A DNA stretch of 22,045 nucleotides, from assembly GCF_048388525.1 (NCBI RefSeq), contig NZ_DBGCTQ010000067.1:1-22045 (forward strand). The letters are read 5' to 3'. Below, piece by piece: positions 13,487-21,058 of this stretch. The position numbers were made by a program, and so were the translations under genes. The first letter of the stretch is position 1. Each line of letters begins with the position of its first letter. The stretch is from BQOK01 sp048388525. Its GTDB lineage: Bacteria; Bacillota; Clostridia; Oscillospirales; Ruminococcaceae. The notes beneath the pieces were generated by a model. That model was not told the origin of the DNA, searched no databases, and saw nothing but the letters and a program-made list of their open reading frames with translations.

Positions 13487-13784
13487 GTTAATAAGCCTGA
13501 TCCTTCTTTGTCTCCGCGGCAGCCTGTAAATCTGCTTGTCACAATTGTTTTGCATGGGATCGGCATTCCCGCCGCGCAAGAAAACAGCCCCGGCACAAGA
13601 CGGGGTCCGTCTCGCGCCGGGGCGGCCATGCGGAACCATAGAAACCTATGGCCGGGGTTCAGAATTGAATCACCGATCCTTATACCACAACCATAAAGCT
13701 TAAATGTGAATGCCCGTTGCTTGTAGCAACGGGCATTTCCTCGTACAATTGTGGTAACGCTGAAAGAAAGGAAGTGTATCCAGA
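13487..13784. other. Structured intergenic region of 298 bp
   Basis: No convincing gene. Structures: a nested hairpin at 13587-13623 (outer GCCCCGGC/GCCGGGGC, inner AGACGG/CCGTCT, GGT loop); two mutually exclusive stems directly after it, GGCCAT (13624-13629) with ATGGCC (13648-13653), or CCATAG (13636-13641) with CTATGG (13646-13651); and a 12-bp perfect stem at 13709-13737. The first may terminate the hydrolase transcript although no T-run follows. An 8-bp inverted repeat, TACCACAA (13683-13690) and TTGTGGTA (13749-13756), brackets the last stem. Confidence 0.6.
13709..13756 (+). promoter_or_regulatory. Candidate promoter and operator of the XRE membrane gene
   Basis: TTGTAG (13721-13726), 17 bp, TACAAT (13744-13749). 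A perfect 12-bp inverted repeat, AATGCCCGTTGC (13709-13720) and GCAACGGGCATT (13726-13737), covers the -35 and part of the spacer. It could be an operator for the regulator encoded just downstream, or a terminator of upstream transcription; only TTT follows it, so termination would be weak. Confidence 0.5.
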
Positions 13785-14294
13785 ATGTTAAACGAAAATA
13801 TTAAAGCAATCAGAAAATCAAAAGGGCTCTCGCAGGAAGAGCTTGCGATCAAGTTGAATGTGGTGCGCCAAACGATCTCCAAATGGGAGCAGGGATTGTC
13901 AGTCCCTGATTCTGATATATTACTTTCCATATCGGAAGCGCTTGAAACACCGGTAAGCACTTTGCTGGGAGAAACGGTTGTTGAGTCAAAGGTTGACGAT
14001 TTAAAAGCGATCTCCGAAAAATTGGAGATTATAAACCTGCAGCTCGCACAAAGGAAAACCGCGGGAAGGAACATTCTTCATTGGCTGCTTATCTCAGTGA
14101 GTGTGGTCACCGCAGCAATTTTTGCGGTCTTAACGGCATTAAGCAGTCCTTACTTGGGCTGGGATTACACCGACCCTGAAACCGCCGTTTTCGGAGCAGC
14201 CTTTCACGTATTTGAATGGCTGTTTATCAGGTCAGCGCCGATGATTCTTACGGGGGCAATCGTTGGCATTTTCTTCACACGGAAGAAAATATAA
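13785..14294 (+). CDS. XRE regulator with C-terminal membrane helices
   Basis: A 169-residue protein. An N-terminal XRE helix-turn-helix (residues 5-60: IRKSKGLSQEELAIKLNV, RQTISKWEQGLSVPDSD) is followed by a coiled-coil-like linker (about 66-95) and two hydrophobic segments (about 98-120, LLISVSVVTAAIFAVLTAL, and about 142-165, APMILTGAIVGIFF), so it is probably anchored in the membrane. Family members of this plan are common in Clostridia; what they sense is mostly unknown. A GAAAGGAAG ribosome site precedes the ATG. No target gene follows on the same strand. A palindrome over its own promoter suggests autoregulation. Confidence 0.88.
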   Translation: MLNENIKAIRKSKGLSQEELAIKLNVVRQTISKWEQGLSVPDSDILLSISEALETPVSTLLGETVVESKVDDLKAISEKLEIINLQLAQRKTAGRNILHWLLISVSVVTAAIFAVLTALSSPYLGWDYTDPETAVFGAAFHVFEWLFIRSAPMILTGAIVGIFFTRKKI

Positions 14295-14463
14295 AATTGC
14301 TCTTCATTTAAGAAAAACAATTTAACGTTTGCCGGTTTTGTATTTAGTGGTGCCCAGCTTTACAAAACCATGCTGTTACAGGTTATGTCGCTTTAAAAGA
14401 GCACCGCCCTTGGTTCCCCGCCCAACAAAGGGGCGAAACTTCGTCAACCGGCGCGCATCTGCA

Positions 14464-14496
14464 AAAAGCGGCCTTCGCAAAGCGAAGGCCGCTTTT
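14464..14496. terminator. Bidirectional terminator after trxB
   Basis: Perfect 15-bp stem, AAAAGCGGCCTTCGC (14464-14478) and GCGAAGGCCGCTTTT (14482-14496), loop AAA, with A/T runs on both sides. It lies just past the trxB stop and serves the convergent XRE gene too. The rest of 14295-14463 holds no recognisable gene. Confidence 0.92.
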
Positions 14497-14499
14497 CCT

Positions 14500-15423
14500 T
14501 TATTCCATCTGTGCCAAAAAATCCTCGATGTATTTCGAGGCCACCGCCCCGTCTGCCGCAGCCGTAACGATCTGCCGCAGGGGCTTTGTGCGCACGTCGC
14601 CCACCGCAAATACGCCCGGAAGGCTGGTGCGGGTGGTCTCGTCCGCTTTCACATACCCCTGTGCATCCAATTCCACCTGGCCGCGCAGCAGCCCGGTGTC
14701 CGGTACCCGGCCGATCGCCACAAACAGCCCCTCGCAGGCAAGGGTGCGCCGCTCGCCGGTGCGCACGTCCTCCAGCTCCACGCCGGTCAGCTTTTTTTCG
14801 TGCACAAGGCCCGCCACACGGCTGTTCCAGATAAACTCCACCCCGCTGCTTTTCAGCGGCTCCAAATACACGCGGGAGGCGCGCAGTGTGTCGCGCCGGT
14901 GCACCAGGTACACCTTTTTGCAAAGCTTTGCCAGCAGCAGCGCATCGGCCACGGCGCTATTGCCGCCGCCCGCCACCACCACCGTTTTATCCTTGTACAT
15001 CATGCCGTCGCAGGCCGCGCAGTACGCAACGCCGCGGCCCCGCAGGGCGGCCTCGTCGGGCAGGCCCAGTTCCCGGGGCGAGGCGCCGGTGGCCGCCACC
15101 ACGGTCCGGGCAAGCAGCGTGCCCCCGGTCGTCTCAATGCGTTTGGGCTGGGCCGTCAGGTCTGCCCCGGTCACCTCGTCGTACAGGGTCGCCGCGCCAA
15201 AGCGTTCCGCCCCCCGCTGCATCTTTTCGCCCAGCTCAAAGCCGTCCACGCCATCTTCAAAGCCCGGGTAATTGTCCACCTGGCCGGTGGTGGCCATCTG
15301 CCCGCCGGGGGCCAGCTTTTCCAGCACCGCCACGCTCAGCCCGCTGCGCGCGCAGTAAAGCGCCGCGGTATATCCCCCCGGCCCGCCGCCGATTACCACC
15401 GTATCATAGATTTTTTCTTCCAT
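14500..15423 (-). CDS. trxB: Thioredoxin-disulfide reductase
   Basis: TrxB passes electrons from NADPH through FAD to thioredoxin. The 307-residue protein has the FAD site GGGPGGYTAALY at the N-terminus, the redox CAAC in YCAACDG (near residue 135; CATC is commoner), the NADPH motif GGGNSAVADALLL with VHRRD, and the C-terminal FAVGDVR plus RQIVTAAADGAVAS. The AAGGAGGG ribosome site before the ATG sits directly behind a leftover stop codon of a short-chain dehydrogenase. It lies downstream of trxA, probably on the same transcript, and ends at a strong terminator. Confidence 0.96.
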   Translation of the reverse strand: MEEKIYDTVVIGGGPGGYTAALYCARSGLSVAVLEKLAPGGQMATTGQVDNYPGFEDGVDGFELGEKMQRGAERFGAATLYDEVTGADLTAQPKRIETTGGTLLARTVVAATGASPRELGLPDEAALRGRGVAYCAACDGMMYKDKTVVVAGGGNSAVADALLLAKLCKKVYLVHRRDTLRASRVYLEPLKSSGVEFIWNSRVAGLVHEKKLTGVELEDVRTGERRTLACEGLFVAIGRVPDTGLLRGQVELDAQGYVKADETTRTSLPGVFAVGDVRTKPLRQIVTAAADGAVASKYIEDFLAQME

Positions 15424-15436
15424 CTCATTTCCCTCC

Positions 15437-15553
15437 TTACATCACGATGCCCCCATCCATGTGCAGAATGGTGCCCGTGGTAAACGAAGCGTCGTCCATC
15501 GCCAGACATCCATACGCCCCGGCCAGTTCGTCCGGCTGTGCTTGCCGCCCGGT
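15437..15553 (-). pseudogene. C-terminal stump of a short-chain dehydrogenase
   Basis: On the minus strand, between the trxA stop and trxB, an open frame of about 38 codons reads GRQAQPDELAGAYGCLAMDD then ASFTTGTILHMDGGIVM and stop. This matches the C-terminal end of classical SDRs (Q-P-E-E-I-A, A/S-DDAS-TG, HVDGG). No start codon, nucleotide-binding TGxxxGIG motif or YxxxK site is present; the frame runs into the end of trxA and loses similarity there. It is best read as what remains after a deletion. Its stop codon is joined to the ribosome site of trxB. Confidence 0.8.
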
Positions 15554-15879
15554 TATCCCACGCCGCCCTCGGCCAGCCAGGCTTCGATCTGGGCCATCGA
15601 GCCGGGGTTCACCAGCGGTTCGCCGGCCTTGCCGCCCTGGAACACAAGCAGGGTGGGAATGGTGTCTATCCCATACTGCTCAGCCAGGGTGGGCGCCTCG
15701 TCAATGTCCAGTTTTGCCACCAGCAGCTTGCCGGCCCACTGTTTTTCCAGCCGCTCCACCACCGGGCCCAGCCGCCGGCAGTAGCCGCACCAGGGCGCCC
15801 AAAAATCCACCAGCACAGGCTGGACCGCCCCCAGCACCTCCCGCTCAAAATTTTCCTGGTTCACATTCAAAACAGCCAT
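15553..15879 (-). CDS. trxA: Thioredoxin with WCGYC active site
   Basis: Thioredoxin reduces protein disulfides in the cytosol and is recycled by TrxB. I start at the ATG at 15879 (108 residues, MAVLNVNQENF), with an AAAGGAAA ribosome site; an upstream ATG (15927) adds a basic stretch that does not belong to the family. The active site is WCGYC (C31, C34) where WCGPC is usual; the cis-proline is in TIPTLL. Replacement of the CGPC proline normally changes redox potential and reactivity. The gene has its own promoter with CTGTAA-type repeats and precedes trxB, separated only by the SDR stump. Confidence 0.95.
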   Translation of the reverse strand: MAVLNVNQENFEREVLGAVQPVLVDFWAPWCGYCRRLGPVVERLEKQWAGKLLVAKLDIDEAPTLAEQYGIDTIPTLLVFQGGKAGEPLVNPGSMAQIEAWLAEGGVG

Positions 15880-15910
15880 GATCGTTTCCTTTCTTTTTCT
15901 GTTCATTTTT

Positions 15911-15972
15911 ACTGTTACTTTATTCAATACAGTTTATACTGTAATAATACATGTTACAGTTATATTTGTCAA
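15911..15972 (-). promoter_or_regulatory. trxA promoter with ACTGTAA repeats
   Basis: Minus-strand TTGACA (15967-15972), 17 bp, TATTAT (15944-15949). Half-sites are dense: ACTGTAA (15938-15944) with TTACAGT (15954-15960) 9 bp apart inside the promoter, TACAGT (15928-15933) with ACTGTA (15938-15943) across 4 bp just downstream of the -10, and ACTGTTAC (15911-15918). A repressor or redox-responsive regulator is plausible. The half-site resembles those at rsmD and ylxM. Confidence 0.75.
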
Positions 15973-16025
15973 GACTCTCCTCAATTTTTTCTTTTTTCTT
16001 TTGCACAGCGCGCCGTCCGGGTTTT

Positions 16026-16063
16026 TAAAAAGGCGAAGGCAGGGGAAGCGCTCCCCTGCCTTC
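16026..16063 (-). terminator. Terminator of the ABC exporter operon
   Basis: Perfect 12-bp stem, GAAGGCAGGGGA (16035-16046) and TCCCCTGCCTTC (16052-16063), 5-nt loop, then GCCTTTTT on the minus strand. It lies about 25 bp past the stop of the second ABC gene and separates the operon from trxA. Confidence 0.9.
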
Positions 16064-16088
16064 TTAGTGTGCGGCCTCAAAGGGCCGC

Positions 16089-17918
16089 TTATTCGCTCAT
16101 ATCGGCAAACTGGCTTTGGTAAAGCGCGGCGTAGAACCCGCCCTTTGCCAGCAGCTCTTCGTGGTTGCCGGTCTCCACAATATCGCCGTCCCGCATCACC
16201 AGGATCAGGTCCGCCCCCCGTATGGTGGAAAGGCGGTGCGCAATGATAAAACTGGTGCGTCCCTCGGTAAGTTTGTCCATGGCCCGCTGGATCAGCAGCT
16301 CCGTGCGGGTATCCACACTGGAGGTTGCCTCGTCCAGGATCAGGATCTTCGGGTCCGAAATAATGGTGCGGGCAATGGTCAGCAGCTGTTTTTGCCCCTG
16401 GCTGATATTACTGGCCTCCTCGTTCAGCACCGTGTCGTAGCCCTGGGGCAGGGTGCGCACAAAGTGATCCACCTGGGCGGCCTTTGCCGCGGCCAGCACC
16501 TCGTCGTCGGTGGCGCCAAGCCGGCCAAACCGGATGTTCTCCCGAATGGTGCCGTTGTACAGCCAGGTGTCCTGCAGCACCATTCCAAACGAATCCCGCA
16601 GCTCACTGCGGCTAAACTGCCGCACATCGTAGCCGTTCAGCAAAATGGCGCCGCTGCTCACGTCGTAAAAGCGCATCAGCAGCTTCACCATGGTGGTCTT
16701 GCCCGCGCCTGTGGGGCCCACAATGGCCACCTGGGTGCCCGGCTCGATCACCGCCGAAAAATCGTTGATGATGGTCTTTTCCGGCACGTAACCAAAGTGC
16801 ACGTGTGCAAAATAAACCGAGCCGTCGATCTCGGCGGGGTCCACCTTCTGTGCGGGGTCGGCGGGTTCTTCCGCCTCATCCAAAAAGGCGAACACCCGCT
16901 CGGCAGCCGCGGCGGTCTGCTGCAGCACGTTGGAGATGTTTGCGATCTGGGTGATGGGCTGGGTAAAGTTGCGCACGTACTGGGTGAACGCCTGGATATC
17001 GCCCACCGTGATGGAACCGTTCAGGGTCAAAAAACCGCCCAGCACACAGATACCCACATACCCCAAATTGCTCACAAAGTTCATCAGGGGCATCATCATG
17101 CCGGATAAAAACTGGCTCTTCCAGGCCGCGTGGTACAGGTTGTCGTTCAGCCCGTTAAAATCCTCAATGCTCTTTTCCTGGCCGTTGAAGGCGGTCACTA
17201 CCACATGCCCGCCGTACATCTCCTCCACATGGCCGTTCACGTGGCCCAGGTATTCCTGCTGGCGGCGGAAGAACGGCTGGCTCTTTTTCACCACCACGCT
17301 CACAATGATCACGCTCAGGGGCAGGATGCACAGCGCCACCAGGGTCATGACCGGGCTGATGGTCAGCATCATCACCAGCACGCCGATCATCATGGTCACG
17401 CTGGTCACGATCTGCGAAAGGCTCTGGTTCAATGTCTGGGTCACCGTGTCCACATCGTTGGTGATCCGGCTCAGCACCTCGCCGCTCTGCACCCGGTCAA
17501 AATAGGCCAGGGGCAGCCGGTCGATCTTGCTGCTGATGTCCCTGCGCATGGAATAGCTCAGCTTGGTGGCAACGCCTGCCATCACCCAGCCCTGCACATA
17601 GCTCAGCAGCGCGCTTATCACATACAGCCCCGCCAAAAACAGCAGGATCTGTCCAATGGCGCCAAAGTCAATGCCGCCGGTGCCGGTCAGCATGGCCAGC
17701 AGCCCCTCGAACAGCTTGGTAGTCGCCTGCCCCAGGATCTTGGGTCCAAAGATCGAAAAGATCGTGCTGGCCGCGGCGCAGACCAGCACCAGGATAATGC
17801 CGGGCAAAAAGCGTTTCATGTAGCCCAGCAGCTTTTTCATGGTGCCCTTGAAGTCCTTGGCTTTTTCGCCGGGCATCATACCGCGGGGGCCGTGCCCGCC
17901 GCCTCTCGGTCCTGCCAT
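16089..17918 (-). CDS. ABC exporter subunit, catalytic-site half
   Basis: A 609-residue half-transporter of the ABCB/multidrug exporter type. A Gly/His/Arg-rich N-terminus (1-20) leads into six membrane helices (about 35-330), then the nucleotide-binding domain: Walker A GPTGAGKTT, signature ISQGQ (canonical LSGGQ), Walker B ILILDEATSSVD with the catalytic Glu, and the switch His in IIAHRLS. The start overlaps the stop of the partner gene (TAATG), so the two are translationally coupled and probably form a heterodimer like BmrCD or LmrCD. The altered signature here would pair with the partner's degenerate Walker B, giving one active and one degenerate site. The exported substrate is unknown. 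Confidence 0.94.
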   Translation of the reverse strand: MAGPRGGGHGPRGMMPGEKAKDFKGTMKKLLGYMKRFLPGIILVLVCAAASTIFSIFGPKILGQATTKLFEGLLAMLTGTGGIDFGAIGQILLFLAGLYVISALLSYVQGWVMAGVATKLSYSMRRDISSKIDRLPLAYFDRVQSGEVLSRITNDVDTVTQTLNQSLSQIVTSVTMMIGVLVMMLTISPVMTLVALCILPLSVIIVSVVVKKSQPFFRRQQEYLGHVNGHVEEMYGGHVVVTAFNGQEKSIEDFNGLNDNLYHAAWKSQFLSGMMMPLMNFVSNLGYVGICVLGGFLTLNGSITVGDIQAFTQYVRNFTQPITQIANISNVLQQTAAAAERVFAFLDEAEEPADPAQKVDPAEIDGSVYFAHVHFGYVPEKTIINDFSAVIEPGTQVAIVGPTGAGKTTMVKLLMRFYDVSSGAILLNGYDVRQFSRSELRDSFGMVLQDTWLYNGTIRENIRFGRLGATDDEVLAAAKAAQVDHFVRTLPQGYDTVLNEEASNISQGQKQLLTIARTIISDPKILILDEATSSVDTRTELLIQRAMDKLTEGRTSFIIAHRLSTIRGADLILVMRDGDIVETGNHEELLAKGGFYAALYQSQFADMSE

Positions 17919-20140
17919 TATGCCAATTCCTCCTTTGAAAGCTGACTTTCGGCGATCTCACGGTACTCCTTGCAGTTTGCAAGCAGCTCCTCGTGGGTGC
18001 CGATGCCCACAATGCGCCCTTCGTCCAACACCACGATCTGTTCGGCGTGCATAATGGTCGAAACCCGCTGCGCCACGATCAAAACGGTGGACTGCTCGGT
18101 GTAGCCCTTCAGCGCCTTGCGCAGGGCCGCGTCCGTTTTAAAGTCCAGGGCGGAAAAAGTATCGTCAAAAATATACACGGGGGCCTTTTTCACCAGCGCC
18201 CGCGCGATCGAAAGCCGCTGCCGCTGCCCGCCGGACACATTGGTGCCGCCCTGGCTGATCTCGGTGTCCATGCCTTGGTCCAGCTGGTCAATGAACTCGG
18301 TGGCCTGGGCCACTGCGGCGCTCTCGGCCAGGGCCCCGTCGCTGGCGTTCTCGTCCCCGTAGCGCAGGTTGGACGCAATGGTCCCGCTGAACAACAGGCC
18401 CTTCTGCGGCACATAGCCAATGGCGGCCCGCAGCTCCTGCTGGCTCAGATCCTTTACATTTATCCCGTCCACCGTCACGGTGCCCTCGGTGGCGTCGTAA
18501 AAACGGGGGATCAGGTTGATCAGGGTGGATTTGCCGCTGCCGGTGCTGCCGATAAACGCGGTGGTCTGGCCCGGCCGCGCGGTAAAGCTGATGTGCTCCA
18601 GCACATTGGCGTCTGCGCCCTCGTAGCGGAAGGCCACGTCCTTGAACTCCACCACACCCTTCACCGGGTTGGGCAGGCGGGCGGGCTGTGCGGGGTCGGC
18701 CACGCCGTTCTCGGTGCTCAGCACCTCGCTGATGCGCTCGGCAGACACGCTGGCCCGGGGCACCATAATAAACATCATGCTGATGAACAAAAAGCTCATG
18801 ATCACCTGCATGGCATACTGGATAAAGGCCATCATATCGCCCACCTGCAGGCTGCTGGCGGCGATCTGCTTGCCGCCGAACCACACGATCAGCAGGCTGA
18901 TGCCGTTCATCACCAGCATCATAGCCGGCATCATGGTGGCCATGCTGCGGTTCACGAACAGGGTGTTGTAGGTCAGGTCCCGGTTCGCCCCATCAAATCG
19001 CTTTTGCATAAAGGGCTGGTTCGCAAAGGCGCGCACCACCATCAGGCCGGAAAGCTCCTCCCGGCTCACCAGGTTGAGCCGGTCGATAAAATGCTGCATC
19101 TTTTTAAAGCGGGGCAGCGCCACGCTGAACAGCACCAGGATCAGCCCCAGCATCAGCACCAGCGCCAGCCCCAGCACCCATGCAAGGCTCAGGCATTTCG
19201 AAAGGCCCATAATCAGCCCGCCCACGCCCATAATGGGCGCAAAGCACAGCATGCGCAGGCCCATGCTCAAAAAGTTCTGCACCTGCGTAATATCGTTGGT
19301 GGTGCGGGTGATCAGGCTCGCGCTGGAAAACTGATCCATCTCGCTGTTGTTGAAGTAAGTCACCTGGTGGAACACATCCCGCCGCAGATCCCGCCCGACC
19401 CCGGCGCCCAGCCGTGCCAGGCAAAAGCCCGCGCTGATCGCGCACGCGGTGAGCAGCAGGGTAAGGCCCAGCATTTTCAGGCCCACCTTCCAGATATAAC
19501 TGGTCTGCATGGCGTCGGTGTCCGCCCCAAGCTGCTGGTAAAAGGTCTTGGTAAACACCATACCGGTCTGGCTCAGCATGCTGTCCGGCGTCACGGCGGC
19601 CTGCTGCACCGCTTTCTCCACCAGCGCCGCCGTCTGGGGCTGCTGCAGCGCCGCCGCCAGCTGCCCCATCATGGCCGGGTCAATCGAACCGCCGGAGGTC
19701 TCTCCCGCCTGGGCGGCGTCCCCCTCCCCTGCGGCGCTCAGCTCCTTGAGCACATTTACCAGCGCGTACGAGGCGCGGGAAAAAGCGGCGTTCGCGCCGC
19801 TCTCCTGCGCATCTGCGCCAAGCACCAGATCCTCCCCGGCAAGGCCGGGGTATTTTTTCTGCAGCCGGTCCGCGTCGGCGCTGCCCGCAAAGGGCTCATA
19901 GGCCGCGTCCACCGCCGCCCGGTCGCTTTCGCTCATAAAGGTCTGCATCATGGCCATACCCTGTGCATTGATGGCCTCCGGGGCCGCCTGGGTAATGCCG
20001 CCCTGCTGCAGGCCCACATTTACAATGTCGCTCATGTAGTTGGGCAGGGTGAGCTCCAGCATCGCCTGCCCAAATAAAAACACCACCGCGGCTGCAAGCA
20101 GCCCCAGGTAGGGTTTCAAATATCGCTTGAGTTTGAGCAT
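17918..20140 (-). CDS. ABC exporter subunit with extracytoplasmic insert
   Basis: A 740-residue half-transporter. I use the ATG at 20140 (MLKLKRYLKPYLGLL) with AGGAG 12 bases upstream; a TTG at 20194 has no ribosome site. The first helix (about 12-34) is followed by an unusual hydrophilic insert of some 170 residues (about 46-215, rich in Ala, Gln, Gly and Asp) before helix 2 (217-240), so it probably faces outside. The nucleotide-binding domain has Walker A GSTGSGKST, an intact signature SGGQ, and Walker B VYIFDDTFSALD, where Asp replaces the catalytic Glu; the H-loop His is Gln (VAQRVS). These changes mark it as the degenerate half of the heterodimer. Transcribed behind marR. Confidence 0.94.
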   Translation of the reverse strand: MLKLKRYLKPYLGLLAAAVVFLFGQAMLELTLPNYMSDIVNVGLQQGGITQAAPEAINAQGMAMMQTFMSESDRAAVDAAYEPFAGSADADRLQKKYPGLAGEDLVLGADAQESGANAAFSRASYALVNVLKELSAAGEGDAAQAGETSGGSIDPAMMGQLAAALQQPQTAALVEKAVQQAAVTPDSMLSQTGMVFTKTFYQQLGADTDAMQTSYIWKVGLKMLGLTLLLTACAISAGFCLARLGAGVGRDLRRDVFHQVTYFNNSEMDQFSSASLITRTTNDITQVQNFLSMGLRMLCFAPIMGVGGLIMGLSKCLSLAWVLGLALVLMLGLILVLFSVALPRFKKMQHFIDRLNLVSREELSGLMVVRAFANQPFMQKRFDGANRDLTYNTLFVNRSMATMMPAMMLVMNGISLLIVWFGGKQIAASSLQVGDMMAFIQYAMQVIMSFLFISMMFIMVPRASVSAERISEVLSTENGVADPAQPARLPNPVKGVVEFKDVAFRYEGADANVLEHISFTARPGQTTAFIGSTGSGKSTLINLIPRFYDATEGTVTVDGINVKDLSQQELRAAIGYVPQKGLLFSGTIASNLRYGDENASDGALAESAAVAQATEFIDQLDQGMDTEISQGGTNVSGGQRQRLSIARALVKKAPVYIFDDTFSALDFKTDAALRKALKGYTEQSTVLIVAQRVSTIMHAEQIVVLDEGRIVGIGTHEELLANCKEYREIAESQLSKEELA

Positions 20141-20198
20141 TGTGGTCTTGTTCTCCTTTTCATTGGAAATAAAGCGGGCCGCCCCGCGGCCCAAAAAG

Positions 20199-20687
20199 TC
20201 ACGGCCCCTGCCGGGGCGCCGCAGCGCCCGCTTCCAGCGCGGCGGCCAGTTTGTCCAGCAGCCGGAACAGGGTTTCCAGCTCCTCCTCCCCCAACTGCCG
20301 CACCAGCTCGTTCATCCGGCACATCATCTCCTGCCGGGCGCATTCCAGCAGCTCCAACCCCTGGGGGGTCAGCCGGATCCAGGTCGTCCGCTTGTCTTTT
20401 TCATCCTGGCGCCGCTCCACATACCCGGTGGCTTCCAGCCGGGTAATGCGCTGGCTCACGGCAGGCATGCTCTGCTCCATCGCCGCCGCCAGCTCCGACA
20501 GGGTCATGGGGGTAAAGGGGGCCCGTTTTCCCCGGTTCACCGGCTCTCTGCCGCCGTGGCGCAGGGTGAGCAGCGTGCTGAACTGCGATTTGCTCAGCTC
20601 CGGGCAGGGGGTCACCTCGCCCCAGGCCCGGCGCATCCGGTCCATGGCTGCAAAAAAACGCAGGGGCAGGACCATGGGGTCTTCCAT
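20199..20687 (-). CDS. MarR family transcriptional regulator
   Basis: A 162-residue winged-helix regulator. An N-terminal helix (about 5-25) is followed by the HTH (SKSQFSTLLTLRHGG, then MTLSELAAAMEQSMPAVSQRITRLEATGYVER) and the wing RRQDEKDKRTTWIRLTPQG (about 113-131), then C-terminal dimerisation helices. MarR-ABC-ABC operons usually encode a drug-inducible exporter under its own repressor. AGGAGAAG lies before the ATG. The promoter carries a palindrome (20723-20743) suited to autoregulation. The stop is about 60 bp ahead of the first ABC gene. Confidence 0.93.
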   Translation of the reverse strand: MEDPMVLPLRFFAAMDRMRRAWGEVTPCPELSKSQFSTLLTLRHGGREPVNRGKRAPFTPMTLSELAAAMEQSMPAVSQRITRLEATGYVERRQDEKDKRTTWIRLTPQGLELLECARQEMMCRMNELVRQLGEEELETLFRLLDKLAAALEAGAAAPRQGP

Positions 20688-20722
20688 CTGCCTTCTCCTC
20701 TCCTGTTCAAAATTTAACCATA

Positions 20723-20783
20723 TTAATTATCCATGCTAATTAACCTGTTTAAGTATTCTATGCCTTTCTTTTGCTATTGTCAA
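20723..20783 (-). promoter_or_regulatory. marR operon promoter and operator
   Basis: Minus-strand TTGACA (20778-20783), 17 bp, TAGAAT (20755-20760). Downstream of the -10 lies a perfect 7-bp inverted repeat, TTAATTA (20723-20729) and TAATTAA (20737-20743), spaced 7 bp; the 21-bp size is typical for a MarR dimer site. Confidence 0.8.
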
Positions 20784-20824
20784 CAATGTACAAAAAAGTT
20801 CATTCTTTTTTTACAAAGATAATT

Positions 20825-21043
20825 TTATATGCTTTTACCAAAGCAATGACAAATGCCGGGATGCCCTTCTCCCTTCTTCACTAAACCCCAAAGTCCACAG
20901 GATGCCCCGGCAATTATGTCCCCTGGCCGTTTGCTATCTCCTGCCAAAACAAGCCCCCCATACTCCAAACCGATCATACCTTTTACAAGATCCTCTGTTA
21001 TCTTTAGCTTCTTTTCTTCCTTTCTCAAGATTGATTTCCACAA
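20825..21043 (-). CDS. Hypothetical small Gly/Cys-rich protein
   Basis: I do not recognise this 72-residue frame. A TTG start (21043) is preferred because GGGGGAGGGG lies four bases upstream; the frame is also open further up to 21112. The first third is charged and helical (LRKEEKKLKITEDLVKGMIG); the rest is rich in Gly, with three Cys near the end (GASCGLWG, GICHCF). A double glycine (LEYGG) sits between the two parts. Codons are AT-richer than in neighbours. It is divergent from the TetM-like gene; an opposing weak -10 (TATACA, 21080-21085) exists. It may be a peptide precursor or chance ORF; no modification enzyme is nearby. Confidence 0.4.
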   Translation of the reverse strand: MWKSILRKEEKKLKITEDLVKGMIGLEYGGLVLAGDSKRPGDIIAGASCGLWGLVKKGEGHPGICHCFGKSI

Positions 21044-21058
21044 TTTTCCCCTCCCCCT

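Noticed and set aside
14331..14394. Short plus-strand peptide tail (FAGFVFSGAQLYKTMLLQVMSL) after the XRE membrane gene
   Set aside because: About 22 codons with no recognisable similarity and no start; could be chance.
14329..15483. 384-residue plus-strand frame opposite trxB
   Set aside because: Antisense shadow of trxB; runs through a perfect terminator stem.
17993..20077. 694-residue plus-strand open frame opposite the first ABC exporter gene
   Set aside because: His/Gln/Leu/Gly-rich composition typical of the complement of a GC-rich gene; the minus-strand frame has clear ABC motifs and no ribosome site supports this one.
20141..20194. Extended TTG start for the first ABC exporter gene
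   Set aside because: No ribosome site, and the added residues are unlike exporter N-termini; the ATG at 20140 has AGGAG upstream.
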